DNA from: Bacteroides neonati
GTDB lineage: Bacteria > Bacteroidota > Bacteroidia > Bacteroidales > Bacteroidaceae
Assembly (NCBI RefSeq): GCF_000499785.1
Contig: NZ_HG726024.1
Location: 62,001 to 126,000 of the forward strand
Length of the DNA stretch: 64,000 nt
Reading direction: 5' to 3'
Position 1 is the stretch's first letter. Each line of letters opens with the position of its first letter. Both the position numbers and the translations under genes were made by a program. This document shows positions 34,690-43,575 of this stretch, piece after piece. The notes below the pieces were generated by a model. It was given only the letters and a program-made list of their open reading frames with translations. It did no database searches and was not told the origin of the DNA.

Positions 34690-34731
34690 TTTCTGCTACT
34701 TTACCCAAGTGTTGGGATAAAGTAGCAGAAA
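34690..34731. terminator. large stem-loop between convergent hipA and trlF
   Basis: TTTCTGCTACTTTACCCAA / TTGGGATAAAGTAGCAGAAA, about 19 pairs with one bulged base and a three-base loop. No T-run on the plus side and AAAAGCTTTCC on the minus side, so it may be a bidirectional terminator or a recombination-prone palindrome. The bases up to 34904 hold nothing else. Confidence 0.5.
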
Positions 34732-34904
34732 CCGAAGAAAAACATCTTGCATTTCCGTTTTCTTCTTATATTTGTTTGAAGAATATGTAGAAAATAAATT
34801 GTTGACTGATAGGTGATTACTTTACGACTGCATCATAACAGGTTACGAATTAGTTATATACACCTTGGTATTTATACTCAAAAAACGTCTGCCCCAAATG
34901 CCAA

Positions 34905-37900
34905 TTAGCGGCGTGGATTATCTTCATGGTATTTTACTTTACGCTTATTAAATGCGGGCATTGCACCTTCAAGTACATCAACAATCCGTTTATTTATCTT
35001 TATATTTTCAATTGAACCTGATTCGTACGAGAATAAATTCTCGTGTTCTTTGTCTATATTAACATATATTACCTGCTCGGCATCTGCTACTACAGCTAAA
35101 TTTGGATTATGAGTAACCATTATGATTTGCCGTTTACTTTTAGCTCTTTTAATGAATTTTACTAAAATCTTCGCCACGCTACCGTTGTCAAGGTTATCTT
35201 CTGGCTGATCTAAAATTAATGGTTTATTATCCATATCTAACAAAAGATAGAAGACTAACAACAAAGCACCTTTCTCACCAGGAGACAGGCATTCTAATTT
35301 TTTTCCATTCTGTTGCAATTGATAATTGAATGATAAATAATCAAGAGCAAATAGTTCTTTGTAAAATTTTAGCACATCAGTTATTTGATCTTCAATGTTA
35401 CGACTTTCATTATTTTGACCTTCGCGTTTATCAAAAAGTAGATTATCTCTTATTTCTTTTATTAGTTCTATCATAGAATCTACATTATTAACATCTTTAG
35501 ACTCAATAATCCTCCTAAGACGTAGTTCTGCATTTTCAATGTTATAAAAAGATCCCTTTATGTTTTTATTGATACGACTCAAAATGCTATTCTTGAAATT
35601 AGGATTAATTGATAGCGATGCGTTTATTGTTATCTCAAAACCTTCTAATAGGTCTGCATTACCTGTGATTTTTGCATCTATTTTTGATTTGATATTAGTA
35701 TAAATATCAACCACTTCCTTCTTACTTTGATGAATTTGACGAATCTTTCCAATAACTTCATTAAATTTAGACTCAATATCAGATGACAGCTTATTTTCTA
35801 AATATAACAACTCATTTTTAAGCCATTTAAGAGTGTTAACAGAAGGATTTTCATCTTGTCCCTCCAAATTTTTCTTCTTCTGATTATACTCTGTAAGTTC
35901 TTCCTGATATTTTTGATATGCTTGTTGTGGTTCTGATAACTTTTTTTGTTCTTCTTCTATTTGTAATTTTTTATTCTCCAATTGTTTAAACAGAGGGATT
36001 AATGTAGAATTAGCAGGTTGCTCACGCAAACCAATCTCAATATCTAAAACAATAACTCTTTCCTTCTTCTCTTTTTCTATATCCTCAATAGGTTTCGTGT
36101 CTATATCAACATTTATTATCTTATCCCAAGATAAACCAAGTGCATCTATATTATTATCACGGATAATAGCTTCTGATTGCTCTTTTAACGAGATTAACTT
36201 AGACTTCAATACAGATAAAATTTGGAGCTCATTGAGTAGATTTGTTTTTTCTGTTTTGAAACCTTCTATCTGGGCCTCAAATAAATTAACATCCGTTACA
36301 ATCTGTTCAATTTTGCGGACAACCTCCTCGTTTTCCTTAGAAAATTCGGGATTATCATTAGGGTTAGTTACTGCAATAGGCATTGTCAGAGCATCAATTT
36401 CGACTTGTTTTTGTGTGATCTGATCCTTAATTCCTTTTTTATATGTTGGATTTCGTTTTTTATCCAATTCAAATAATTGGCTTGATAGAGTATCAATATC
36501 ACTATGGATTAGTTTAATATTTTCATCGATGCTATGCTTTTTCTGAGTTATTAACGCATCAAAATCAGAAGCACCTAATCTATCTGTCTCATCTACATAT
36601 TGAAACACAACACCTTCTATCTCTTTTTTGAATGCTTCTACTTTTGATATCTCATTGCACAATTTTTCAAAATATCCCTGAGGAAGATATTTTATTAATT
36701 TTGTGGAACTTTCAACATCTGTATCGCCTAAATTTTTCTTGATTGAAGATCCATTTTCAAAAGAAATTTCAGCCTCAAAGTGTGAGGCTAAATTCTTAAG
36801 TCTAAACTTATTCTTATTTAAGAATGAAAAGTCTTCTTGATTTTCTTGATTAGAGCATAAAGCTATCATATCTGCGATTGCACTTTTACCACTACCTTTA
36901 TTTCCAATAATAGCTATAAGTTCTTTATTCAAGTCTATTTCAATATTATCAAACCACTTGCCCTGTTGTCCTGAATATGTTGCAACAGGGTTTATTTTTA
37001 TTGAATTGAGATATTTGGTTCTATCATTTTTTACTCGTTTGAATAATGGAGGCTCATCTCCAATATAAACTCTATCCTCAGGCTCATTTATCACCTGCTT
37101 TAATCCCTCAAAATTCGGATCTGCTTTAATCCAGCAAAATCTATTGTTATCCGGTAAAAATAATTTTTCTTCAGTGTGTGCATCAGACCCATGTAAGCAA
37201 GGTTTGATAGATCCACACATTTCTTTTACATTGGATGTGTTGTCGATAATTTTTCCTGATGGATCATGTTTGATTCCTAAAAAAAAGTCTCTGTCCTTTG
37301 GGTTTCCTGAGAATATACATTCTGAAATTTGATAAATAGTCCTTCTTACAGCATCTAATGATCCCTGTTCACTTTCAAATAAATCATAATGCTTTTGGAA
37401 AGAAGACGCACCATCTATACTTGAGTTACTAACAATAACTACCACATTGTCTCTTAATGCAGTATTATTAACAAGTAATTCTTTCAAACTTTCATGAGAT
37501 ACCACAAAGTTATCAATCCCCTTTTTATAAGCCTCTATACCCACGCCTTGTGAACCCAATGAATTACCTAGTGATATTATTCCTAACCTGTTCATTAAAA
37601 ATGGTTGACTTGCACCGACACATTTCAATGAATTAAAAAAATCATTATCAAGATTTTTAACAAAGTCAGGATTGAAAACACAATGAATATTAATTAGCTT
37701 ACCCCTATCTCCTACAGGAAGCATTCTGAGTTCCACATTAGGCAAAATAAGCATATTTCTTATTTCTTCTACTTCTTCCTCTGAAAATCCGCAACTAATT
37801 GATATATTATCTTTGTAGTTAAGCGCATTTTTGTAGTTTTCAATGCTAAAATAATCAGTTATGCCTATCACAGCTATTTTGTTTTCACTTGCTTTTTTAA

Positions 37901-38024
37901 ACAAGGTGTAACAAAAGCTATTAAAATCGGCACTCGTGAATTGGTCATTTTTGTTAGTTCCTTTAGTATGCACATGCAAATCCCATTTGCGCCACTCGGA
38001 TCCTTTGTTGTATTTATGTTCCAT
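34905..38024 (-). CDS. TrlF-family PHP-domain plus SMC-like ATPase
   Basis: 1039-residue protein. The N-terminal PHP phosphoesterase has DLHVHTKG at 15-22, GITDYFS at 54-60 and HGSDAH at 278-283, so metal-binding residues are present. Then an SMC/RecF-like ATPase: Walker A GNKGSGKS at 374-381, long coiled coil (about 490-860), and LSPGEKGAL plus LILDQPEDNLDNGS as signature and Walker B near the C-terminus, followed by MVTHNPN. This is the TrlF layout; the family is associated with defence loci. Its start codon follows a 29-base repeat shared with the HD-Hsp90 gene. Confidence 0.85.
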   Translation of the reverse strand: MEHKYNKGSEWRKWDLHVHTKGTNKNDQFTSADFNSFCYTLFKKASENKIAVIGITDYFSIENYKNALNYKDNISISCGFSEEEVEEIRNMLILPNVELRMLPVGDRGKLINIHCVFNPDFVKNLDNDFFNSLKCVGASQPFLMNRLGIISLGNSLGSQGVGIEAYKKGIDNFVVSHESLKELLVNNTALRDNVVVIVSNSSIDGASSFQKHYDLFESEQGSLDAVRRTIYQISECIFSGNPKDRDFFLGIKHDPSGKIIDNTSNVKEMCGSIKPCLHGSDAHTEEKLFLPDNNRFCWIKADPNFEGLKQVINEPEDRVYIGDEPPLFKRVKNDRTKYLNSIKINPVATYSGQQGKWFDNIEIDLNKELIAIIGNKGSGKSAIADMIALCSNQENQEDFSFLNKNKFRLKNLASHFEAEISFENGSSIKKNLGDTDVESSTKLIKYLPQGYFEKLCNEISKVEAFKKEIEGVVFQYVDETDRLGASDFDALITQKKHSIDENIKLIHSDIDTLSSQLFELDKKRNPTYKKGIKDQITQKQVEIDALTMPIAVTNPNDNPEFSKENEEVVRKIEQIVTDVNLFEAQIEGFKTEKTNLLNELQILSVLKSKLISLKEQSEAIIRDNNIDALGLSWDKIINVDIDTKPIEDIEKEKKERVIVLDIEIGLREQPANSTLIPLFKQLENKKLQIEEEQKKLSEPQQAYQKYQEELTEYNQKKKNLEGQDENPSVNTLKWLKNELLYLENKLSSDIESKFNEVIGKIRQIHQSKKEVVDIYTNIKSKIDAKITGNADLLEGFEITINASLSINPNFKNSILSRINKNIKGSFYNIENAELRLRRIIESKDVNNVDSMIELIKEIRDNLLFDKREGQNNESRNIEDQITDVLKFYKELFALDYLSFNYQLQQNGKKLECLSPGEKGALLLVFYLLLDMDNKPLILDQPEDNLDNGSVAKILVKFIKRAKSKRQIIMVTHNPNLAVVADAEQVIYVNIDKEHENLFSYESGSIENIKINKRIVDVLEGAMPAFNKRKVKYHEDNPRR

Positions 38025-38027
38025 TTC

Positions 38028-38056
38028 TCAGTAATTTAAAAGGTTATTTTCGGTAA
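38028..38056. repeat. 29-base direct repeat, copy A
   Basis: 28 of 29 bases match copy B at 40694-40722. It covers the stop codon region of the broken helicase gene and the spacer up to the start codon of the following gene (trlF). The shared block continues into CCATTT, which includes the start codon. Confidence 0.8.
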
Positions 38057-38259
38057 GTTGTTTATTATCTCTACACTGTCTATGCTTAAGCGGATGACAT
38101 TGAATAGGAGGCCGAGGATGTAGCGAGGATTGATGTGTTCGACAACCCAGAGGTTGGGGCTATTGGTGATACCGCTCTCTTCGTAGATGGTGGTAGCGTA
38201 ACGTTCCATATCCACTCGATGGCACTTTTGCTATTTATTACATAACTGTATATTGCCAT
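38036..38259 (-). pseudogene. C-terminal remnant of a restriction/helicase gene
   Basis: Reads MAIYSYVINSKSAIEW, then with one missing base MERYATTIYEESGI, WVVEHINPRYILGLLF and INNLPKITF-stop. This is the typical end of the large predicted helicase/type ISP-like restriction enzymes (SAIEWIMERY, then a conserved NPRYILDLL-like block). The frameshift lies at GAGTGGAT-ATGG (about 38210). It sits between the HD-Hsp90 gene and trlF. The N-terminal part of a gene of the same type is at 40694-40969. Confidence 0.65.
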
Positions 38260-38271
38260 ATTTTTGAATTT

Positions 38272-40689
38272 TTACTTAACTCGATTTAGTCCATTCAGAA
38301 AACTCTCATTCTTTGATTGCAATAGGAGATCCTTCATTTTACCCCAATAATCGCCAGTTACTTGACTTTTCAATTCAGAACATATCAGGTATGCCAAGGT
38401 CTCTTCAAAATCGAACCATTTCTCACTAATAAGAATTTCTGTTCTTGATGAGTTAAGATCCAGATCTCGCTTACCGCAAATATCAACCATCAATAACATT
38501 GGGAATGGAAACGATAGTGCTGCTTGATTGTTTTTTCTCCGCCAACTTTCTTGAAAAACTGAAGTGGGAACATTTATTCCATGCAAAGAAATCTTTGATT
38601 TTGATTTTGCTATTGTAGAGGTTGAATCATGGACATCAATACCTCCGTCTTCGCCGACACTTATATTTTTAGATTCATTCCTAATCTCATTCTCAATAAT
38701 AGAAATTCTCTTATCTAATGTGTAGTCAACACCGTCAACATTGACACTAACCGCTAAAATTTTTATTTCTTGAACTGGAGCATCATGTTTTTCAATGATA
38801 GCTATCTTAACGATACCACATATTCCGAACCCTTCATTATTTAATGCAATATCAAATGTGTGAATATTTTCATTCTCTTCTTTCCAAGTATAGTCAATCA
38901 TAGAAGACAAATCAAGCTCTTTAAAGCTATTTTCATCACGCACTTTTATAGAGGTTTCAGTTTCAATATTTATCTTGAAAGGAGGATTCTGAATAAGTGC
39001 TTCAACTGATTGTACAAATCTCTCGGGAGTCATTCTTTCCCAAGGGTTATTGGATTTTCTGAGTATCAATTTTGTTGTAGTTCCCGGTTGCTCTCTTTTT
39101 CCTTCTCTAATTAAGAAAATACTTTCTTGCCCTTCAATAGTAATGCTCAATGATCCGCTTGATCCATGCTGCGCATATATTCTTTTAGTATCAACAATCA
39201 TTGTATCTGCCACCATAAAGCAGGAAAGGATACCAATACCAAATCTTGACGTTGGGGTAAAGTCTGCTTTTGTTTCGGATTTGAGTGTATAAAAATCAGT
39301 AGATTTATAGAACGAGGTTCCTACCTTTGAATAGTAATTGTCAATGATGTATTGATCCATACCGGTTCCATTATCTTCTACTTCAAGAATCATAGACCCA
39401 TTCTCTGAATAGTATTTTACAAATATTTCAGGATGGTACGGAGTTCCCCACTTTTTCTCTTGAGCTTGCCTGAGCAGGCAGGCATCGATAGAGTTCTGCA
39501 ATAATTCTCTTAAGGCAACTTCGGGGTCACCATACAATTTTGTTCCCATCAATAAATCAATTACCTGTCGCTTACTTAGGTTGAATTGAGTGTCTCGATA
39601 AATGTATATGGGTTTCCCTTTTATATCTTTTTTTGTAGATATTTTCTCTCGATTAACTTTGAATGGCAATTTAAGAGAAATACATTGCCGCCTTGTAGCA
39701 TTAAATTCATTCAAAGATGAAAGAATATTAGTACAGATGCTTAACTCACTGTCGATAATATCACAAAATTGATGGATAGATGCTTCGATAACCGGATGCG
39801 TACATTTGGCAGAAAACTGTATAATATCAGTATTAATTTCCCATGCCTCAACAGCTCGATGTTTATTCCATTCTTTTATTGATAATGGTTCTCTGACATA
39901 TAGATGGGAAAATAAAACATCAGGTGTTCTTTTGGCATCAAAATCTAAAATATCCGCAACTCTCAAAACTATAGCAATAAGAGGTAAGCAGGCATAAGTA
40001 TTTTCGGCACAAAGATAATTTTTATCAAATTCAAGTGTAGAATACGTATCCTCATTATGGCTGAAGCAAATTGCAGCAAATTCAGATGTAAGGTCTGAAT
40101 CTCTATATTTAATTTTACCATTCCAATCTTTCTCAATAATATCCCTCGCTCTATCGGAATGGAATTTCCTAATAAATTCGGTGATTAGATATGATTTTAT
40201 AGTATCAACTTGAGAACTGTTGCCCGCTGAAATTAATTGTTGAATAATTTCTTGCTGGTCTGGACGTGCCAAATAAAAACGTTTAAACTCATCATAATCT
40301 GCTTGTTCATCTACTTCTAACTTTGGATCAGTATCCCATATTTTTTTCCACGTTAGAACTTGCTTTTCACTTGGAGCCATTCCAATATCATGAAAAAACG
40401 CACTCAAGATTAATAACATCAATTCAGGAACAGATAAGTTCTTAATCGTGCTTTCTGGTACTAATTTTTCCATCAAATATAGAACTCTAAATTGATGACT
40501 ACTGTCGTGCAATGTGAATTCTCCCATGTGCTTGATTATTGTTTTGGTTCGTAGGATGGCATATTCTACGCCACTATCAACCAAAGCAATGACTTCAGCA
40601 TCATTTTCTGAACATTTCTGCTTTAATTCGGTATAAATTGCACTTTTCTGAAGTTGTGGTAAATACTCATTTTTATAGTTGTCTGCCAT
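38272..40689 (-). CDS. HD-domain plus Hsp90-like ATPase protein
   Basis: 805-residue two-domain protein. The N-terminal third resembles HD phosphohydrolases: H61 and H65 (LHDSSHQFR), the H100-D101 pair (AFFHDIGM) and a later D near 247 (RVADILDFD). From about 375 a GHKL/HtpG-like ATPase follows: N-box ELLQNSIDA (395-403), DNGTGM (439-444) and GIGILS (484-489), then an HtpG-like middle region. HD plus Hsp90-like fusions are little studied; fused nucleotide hydrolase and chaperone-like ATPase suggests a conflict-system sensor/effector. It lies between helicase scraps and is the first gene after the repeat at 40694. Confidence 0.75.
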   Translation of the reverse strand: MADNYKNEYLPQLQKSAIYTELKQKCSENDAEVIALVDSGVEYAILRTKTIIKHMGEFTLHDSSHQFRVLYLMEKLVPESTIKNLSVPELMLLILSAFFHDIGMAPSEKQVLTWKKIWDTDPKLEVDEQADYDEFKRFYLARPDQQEIIQQLISAGNSSQVDTIKSYLITEFIRKFHSDRARDIIEKDWNGKIKYRDSDLTSEFAAICFSHNEDTYSTLEFDKNYLCAENTYACLPLIAIVLRVADILDFDAKRTPDVLFSHLYVREPLSIKEWNKHRAVEAWEINTDIIQFSAKCTHPVIEASIHQFCDIIDSELSICTNILSSLNEFNATRRQCISLKLPFKVNREKISTKKDIKGKPIYIYRDTQFNLSKRQVIDLLMGTKLYGDPEVALRELLQNSIDACLLRQAQEKKWGTPYHPEIFVKYYSENGSMILEVEDNGTGMDQYIIDNYYSKVGTSFYKSTDFYTLKSETKADFTPTSRFGIGILSCFMVADTMIVDTKRIYAQHGSSGSLSITIEGQESIFLIREGKREQPGTTTKLILRKSNNPWERMTPERFVQSVEALIQNPPFKINIETETSIKVRDENSFKELDLSSMIDYTWKEENENIHTFDIALNNEGFGICGIVKIAIIEKHDAPVQEIKILAVSVNVDGVDYTLDKRISIIENEIRNESKNISVGEDGGIDVHDSTSTIAKSKSKISLHGINVPTSVFQESWRRKNNQAALSFPFPMLLMVDICGKRDLDLNSSRTEILISEKWFDFEETLAYLICSELKSQVTGDYWGKMKDLLLQSKNESFLNGLNRVK

Positions 40690-40693
40690 TTTA

Positions 40694-40722
40694 TCAGTAA
40701 TCTAAAAGGTTATTTTCGGTAA
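40694..40722. repeat. 29-base direct repeat, copy B
   Basis: Partner of copy A (38028-38056), one mismatch. Here it forms the out-of-frame end of the truncated helicase gene and the spacer before the start codon of the HD-Hsp90 gene. Confidence 0.8.
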
Positions 40723-40969
40723 AGCATTTACACTGAATTGCCCAATAATCACCATTGTAAGTTTGGGCAACCAAATCAACTCCGGTATCTTTCCCTCCAA
40801 AATCTTTACGGAATGGAAATTCATTCCACAGCCAAACAGTCGAGAATAGCGTTATATATTTAGGGTCAGTCTGCAAATAAGCTTGCATAAGTTTCTCAAA
40901 CTTATCACCTTTATCTCTTTCAGAGAGAGCATACTTGCGGAATTTATCAAGATTTTTTCTAAACGACAT
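40694..40969 (-). pseudogene. N-terminal remnant of a restriction/helicase gene
   Basis: 91 codons. The first 80 (ERDKGDKFEKLMQAYLQTDP, FGGKDTGVDLVAQ, YWAIQCKC) match the N-terminal Mrr-like nuclease region of large predicted helicases/type ISP restriction enzymes, with D in DTGVD and QCK as the catalytic PD-(D/E)xK residues. The frame then enters the 29-base repeat and stops (TENNLLDY-stop). The missing 1500 or so residues were deleted or replaced. It begins six bases after an XRE regulator gene, its probable controller. Confidence 0.7.
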
Positions 40970-40975
40970 ATGTAT

Positions 40976-41182
40976 TTACTTGCTTTTATTTATCAATTCA
41001 CGTCTATCTATCCCCAATATGGTCGCAATCTTATCAAGCGTCTCTAATGATGGTTGTATCTTATTAGAACACCACTTTGATACGGTTGATGTATCTTTGC
41101 CTAATTTCTCAGACAACCATTTCCCTGATCGGCCTTGTTCAACAAGCACTATTTTTAGTCTATTGATTTGATTTTGCTTCAT
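40976..41182 (-). CDS. XRE-family transcriptional regulator
   Basis: 68 residues from the ATG at 41182 (an earlier in-frame ATG at 41209 adds nine residues). HTH: GKWLSEKLGKDTSTVSKWCS, then LETLDKIATILGIDRREL. This controller-like protein sits directly upstream of the broken restriction/helicase gene and faces the same way, so it probably regulated that system and may now control the HD-Hsp90 and TrlF genes. Confidence 0.75.
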   Translation of the reverse strand: MKQNQINRLKIVLVEQGRSGKWLSEKLGKDTSTVSKWCSNKIQPSLETLDKIATILGIDRRELINKSK

Positions 41183-41209
41183 TACAACTATTATTGGTAT
41201 CTCATACAA

Positions 41210-41605
41210 AGATATAGAAAATTATAACAAGCTCTATCAAATAGTCAAATATTTATCTAACAGGCATATACTGTTCTTAATAACGCTTATATAGTATTAG
41301 TTGCACATTCTGCTCAAATTAAAATATTTCGTCGATAGAAATCAACATCTCTAATATTATTTAGCCACGTCAATTATCATTTCCTACCCACATTTTTATC
41401 ATACTAGATACCCCATTTAGAAAAGGCTAATTGAGAGTCCTCTCTGATTTTGAATCCTCCACAATATGCTGTTTCTAAGCCGTCAACTCAGTGTTTAGTT
41501 TTTAGTGGCAAAAGTATTTCTGGCTTCTTCACGGACCAACAAGGTCGAGCCGCAAGTGGTTTTGATAGAAATCCTCCTGCTATATGGAGATTCTGATATA
41601 AAAAA
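41210..41605. other. intergenic region upstream of the tra operon
   Basis: About 400 bases with no supported gene, separating the minus-strand defence block from the plus-strand transfer operon. AT-rich; no long repeat seen. The tra promoter follows at 41606-41640. Confidence 0.4.
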
Positions 41606-41640
41606 TTTGTTCAGACCAGCAAAACCCGATTTTACCTTTG
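41606..41640 (+). promoter_or_regulatory. candidate promoter of the tra operon
   Basis: TTTG (41606-41609) and TACCTTTG (41633-41640), 23 bases apart. The leader to the first gene is about 275 bases and starts with a small stem GCAAC / GTTGC (near 41645-41660), which suggests post-initiation control as known for CTnDOT-type tra operons. Confidence 0.5.
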
Positions 41641-41915
41641 CGCACGCAACAAGTTAGTTGCCTGCATCAACTTATTCTACTTTCTCGCATGAAGGGAGTG
41701 ATGGCTACTGGAAACAGGAAAAAGAAATTGGAACAGATGTCATTTCCTAATATAAAGAACCGCTATTTTCTTCGTCTGAGTATGATTATAGGTATGATTT
41801 TTGTTTGAAAATGGAATACAGGTTAAAAACGGGAACTTTCCAAAGAGATTGTGAATTTCCCGCAAGTTTTCATCATTCCTTTGCCCCCGAAATCGAACAA
41901 AAACAGCTTAACAAC

Positions 41916-42491
41916 ATGAGTCCATTTGCAATATTTGCCATTGTGCTGACCATAGCATACATTATTTACTATGGCGTGAATATCAGTCGAGACCTGTACG
42001 GTAAAAAAGGTCAGGAGAGTGAAACGGAAGAGATTTTCGATATGGGTACTATGTCGGAGATTGAAGAACCAATTCCAGTGACAGAAGACGGGGATAGCTT
42101 TATCATAGGAACGCAAGCTGACCTTGAAAATCTTTCAGAATCAAATCAACCCAGAGAACAGGGAAGAGAGGGAAAGGGAAGTGATGATTCTTACAAGGGT
42201 GGAACAACTGACAAGGGTGGAACAGTTTACAAGGGTGAAGTTGCCGATAAAAGTGGAATCGCTGAGAAAAGTAAAGCTGAAGAACTGGTGGATAATGTTC
42301 GTCAGAATATGCTTGAAGGGGATATTCAGAGCGAAGTCGTGATGGATGAAACACAATTCGAGGACTATCTCGTCAATCAACAGGTTATCCTTTTTGATAA
42401 TCAACGTCAGAATAAGGGACTGAGGGAAGTGAAGGCTTCGGATAATGGGCCGTCTGAAAACAACCAATCGGAGATTAGAGATGCTATCTAA
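41916..42491 (+). CDS. first tra-operon protein, membrane-anchored with hexapeptide repeats
   Basis: 191 residues from ATG 41916; the frame extends to 41805, but the preferred start gives an N-terminal membrane helix (SPFAIFAIVLTIAYIIYYGV, residues 2-21). The rest is soluble and acidic, with five imperfect six-residue repeats (YKGGTT, DKGGTV, YKGEVA, DKSGIA, EKSKAE) at about 93-122. It occupies the TraD-like position ahead of TraE, and its stop overlaps traE by 11 bases. Function unknown; probably a transfer-apparatus accessory. Confidence 0.55.
   Translation: MSPFAIFAIVLTIAYIIYYGVNISRDLYGKKGQESETEEIFDMGTMSEIEEPIPVTEDGDSFIIGTQADLENLSESNQPREQGREGKGSDDSYKGGTTDKGGTVYKGEVADKSGIAEKSKAEELVDNVRQNMLEGDIQSEVVMDETQFEDYLVNQQVILFDNQRQNKGLREVKASDNGPSENNQSEIRDAI
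42192..42281 (+). repeat. five in-frame 18-base coding repeats
   Basis: The first two units share AAGGGTGGAACA exactly and later ones decay (AAGGGTGAAGTT, AAAAGTGGAATC). The repeats keep the reading frame. Copy number may vary between strains. Confidence 0.7.
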
Positions 42492-42813
42492 AAGACTGAG
42501 ATCTTCTTTGGTTTTGATTGGCTTGTTTTCGGTTCAGTCCGCACTCGCCAAAAGCGGTGGTGTGGATTATAGCTGGGGAGCCGATGCACTGGCGTTGATG
42601 CACGATTACGTGGTAACGATGATGCTGTACGTGCTTTACTTAGGTTATGCCATAGCTGCGATAGTGGTTGTGATAGCAAGTCTTCAGATATACATAAAAA
42701 TGAATATCGGAGAAGAGGGAGTAACGAAAGAGATACTCTTTCTGGTAGGTGCCTGTATCTTCATGATCGGTGCCTCCATCGTATTTCCTTCCTTCTTTGG
42801 GTATCAGATATAA
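42481..42813 (+). CDS. traE: TraE-like conjugation membrane protein (DUF4134)
   Basis: 110 residues from ATG 42481. Signal-like N-terminus (LVLIGLFSVQSALA), then two membrane helices (about 42-62 and 83-103) with the IYIKMNIGEEGVTKEIL loop between them. This VirB2/VirB3-like layout is that of DUF4134 TraE proteins. A second copy follows immediately. Confidence 0.75.
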   Translation: MLSKRLRSSLVLIGLFSVQSALAKSGGVDYSWGADALALMHDYVVTMMLYVLYLGYAIAAIVVVIASLQIYIKMNIGEEGVTKEILFLVGACIFMIGASIVFPSFFGYQI

Positions 42814-42869
42814 AAACACTCGACTGCGCAGAAGAGTAAAAACCGTGTACTAATTATTAATGTAAGAAA

Positions 42870-43235
42870 ATGTTTCAAAAAATCAAGAAAACCATGAAGG
42901 GTATTTGCTCTTCCGAGAGAATCAAAATGATGTCTCTCATGCTGTTTGTCGGAACGACAGCTGCAATCGCTCAAAATTCGGCAGGTGATTATACCGCCGG
43001 TACTACAGCCCTTGGGACTGTGACGACGGAAATTGCCAAGTATGTGCCGTATGTGGTCAAACTGTGTTACGCCATTGCCGGTGTAGTGGCGGTTGTAGGT
43101 GCTATCAGTGTGTATATCAAGATGAACAACGAGGAACAGGATGTCAAGAAGTCCATCATGATGATTGTGGGAGCTTGTATCTTCCTTGTGGCGGCCGCAC
43201 AAGCATTGCCGCTGTTCTTTGGTGTAACGAGCTAA
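42870..43235 (+). CDS. traE: TraE-like conjugation membrane protein, second copy (DUF4134)
   Basis: 121-residue paralogue of the preceding protein: cleaved N-terminus (...AAIAQ), two membrane helices, and the shared YIKMNNEEQDVKKSI and GACIFLVAA blocks. Only about a third to half of residues are shared by eye, so the duplication is old. Probably a pilus or channel subunit of the mating apparatus. Confidence 0.8.
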   Translation: MFQKIKKTMKGICSSERIKMMSLMLFVGTTAAIAQNSAGDYTAGTTALGTVTTEIAKYVPYVVKLCYAIAGVVAVVGAISVYIKMNNEEQDVKKSIMMIVGACIFLVAAAQALPLFFGVTS

Positions 43236-43241
43236 CTGGCA

Positions 43242-43547
43242 ATGGGCACAGACTCTAACTCCGACAGTCGGTATGCAGAATACCCGCTGTTCAAGGGGCT
43301 GCAAAAGCCGCTTGAATTCATGGGAGTCCAGGGCCGCTACATCTATTGGGCAGCAGGTGCCATCGGTGGAGCCATTATCGGCTTCATCGTGGCCTACTGC
43401 CTGATCGGATTTCTAGCGGGTCTGATTACATTGGTTCTTGCGCTGGGTACAGGTGCAGCTTTTGTCTTCATCAAGCAGAAAAAAGGGCTGCATAGCAAGA
43501 AAAGTGACAAAGGGGTATTCATTTATGCCTATTCAAAAAGAGTGTGA
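43242..43547 (+). CDS. traF: TraF conjugation membrane protein (DUF4133)
   Basis: 101 residues, two adjacent membrane helices (about 32-75) after YPLFKGLQKPLEFMGVQGRY, the typical DUF4133 start. VirB3-like. It starts six bases after the DUF4134 gene and is followed by an unusual lipoprotein gene before traG. Confidence 0.8.
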   Translation: MGTDSNSDSRYAEYPLFKGLQKPLEFMGVQGRYIYWAAGAIGGAIIGFIVAYCLIGFLAGLITLVLALGTGAAFVFIKQKKGLHSKKSDKGVFIYAYSKRV

Positions 43548-43575
43548 TAAGATCATGCAGAAAATTTAAATTACG

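Noticed and set aside
41805-41915. 37-codon N-terminal extension of the first tra protein
   Set aside because: Would bury the membrane anchor; the internal ATG gives a normal N-terminal helix.
42192-42281. possible CRISPR-like array
   Set aside because: Repeats are contiguous, keep the codon frame and have no spacers; no cas genes in the window.
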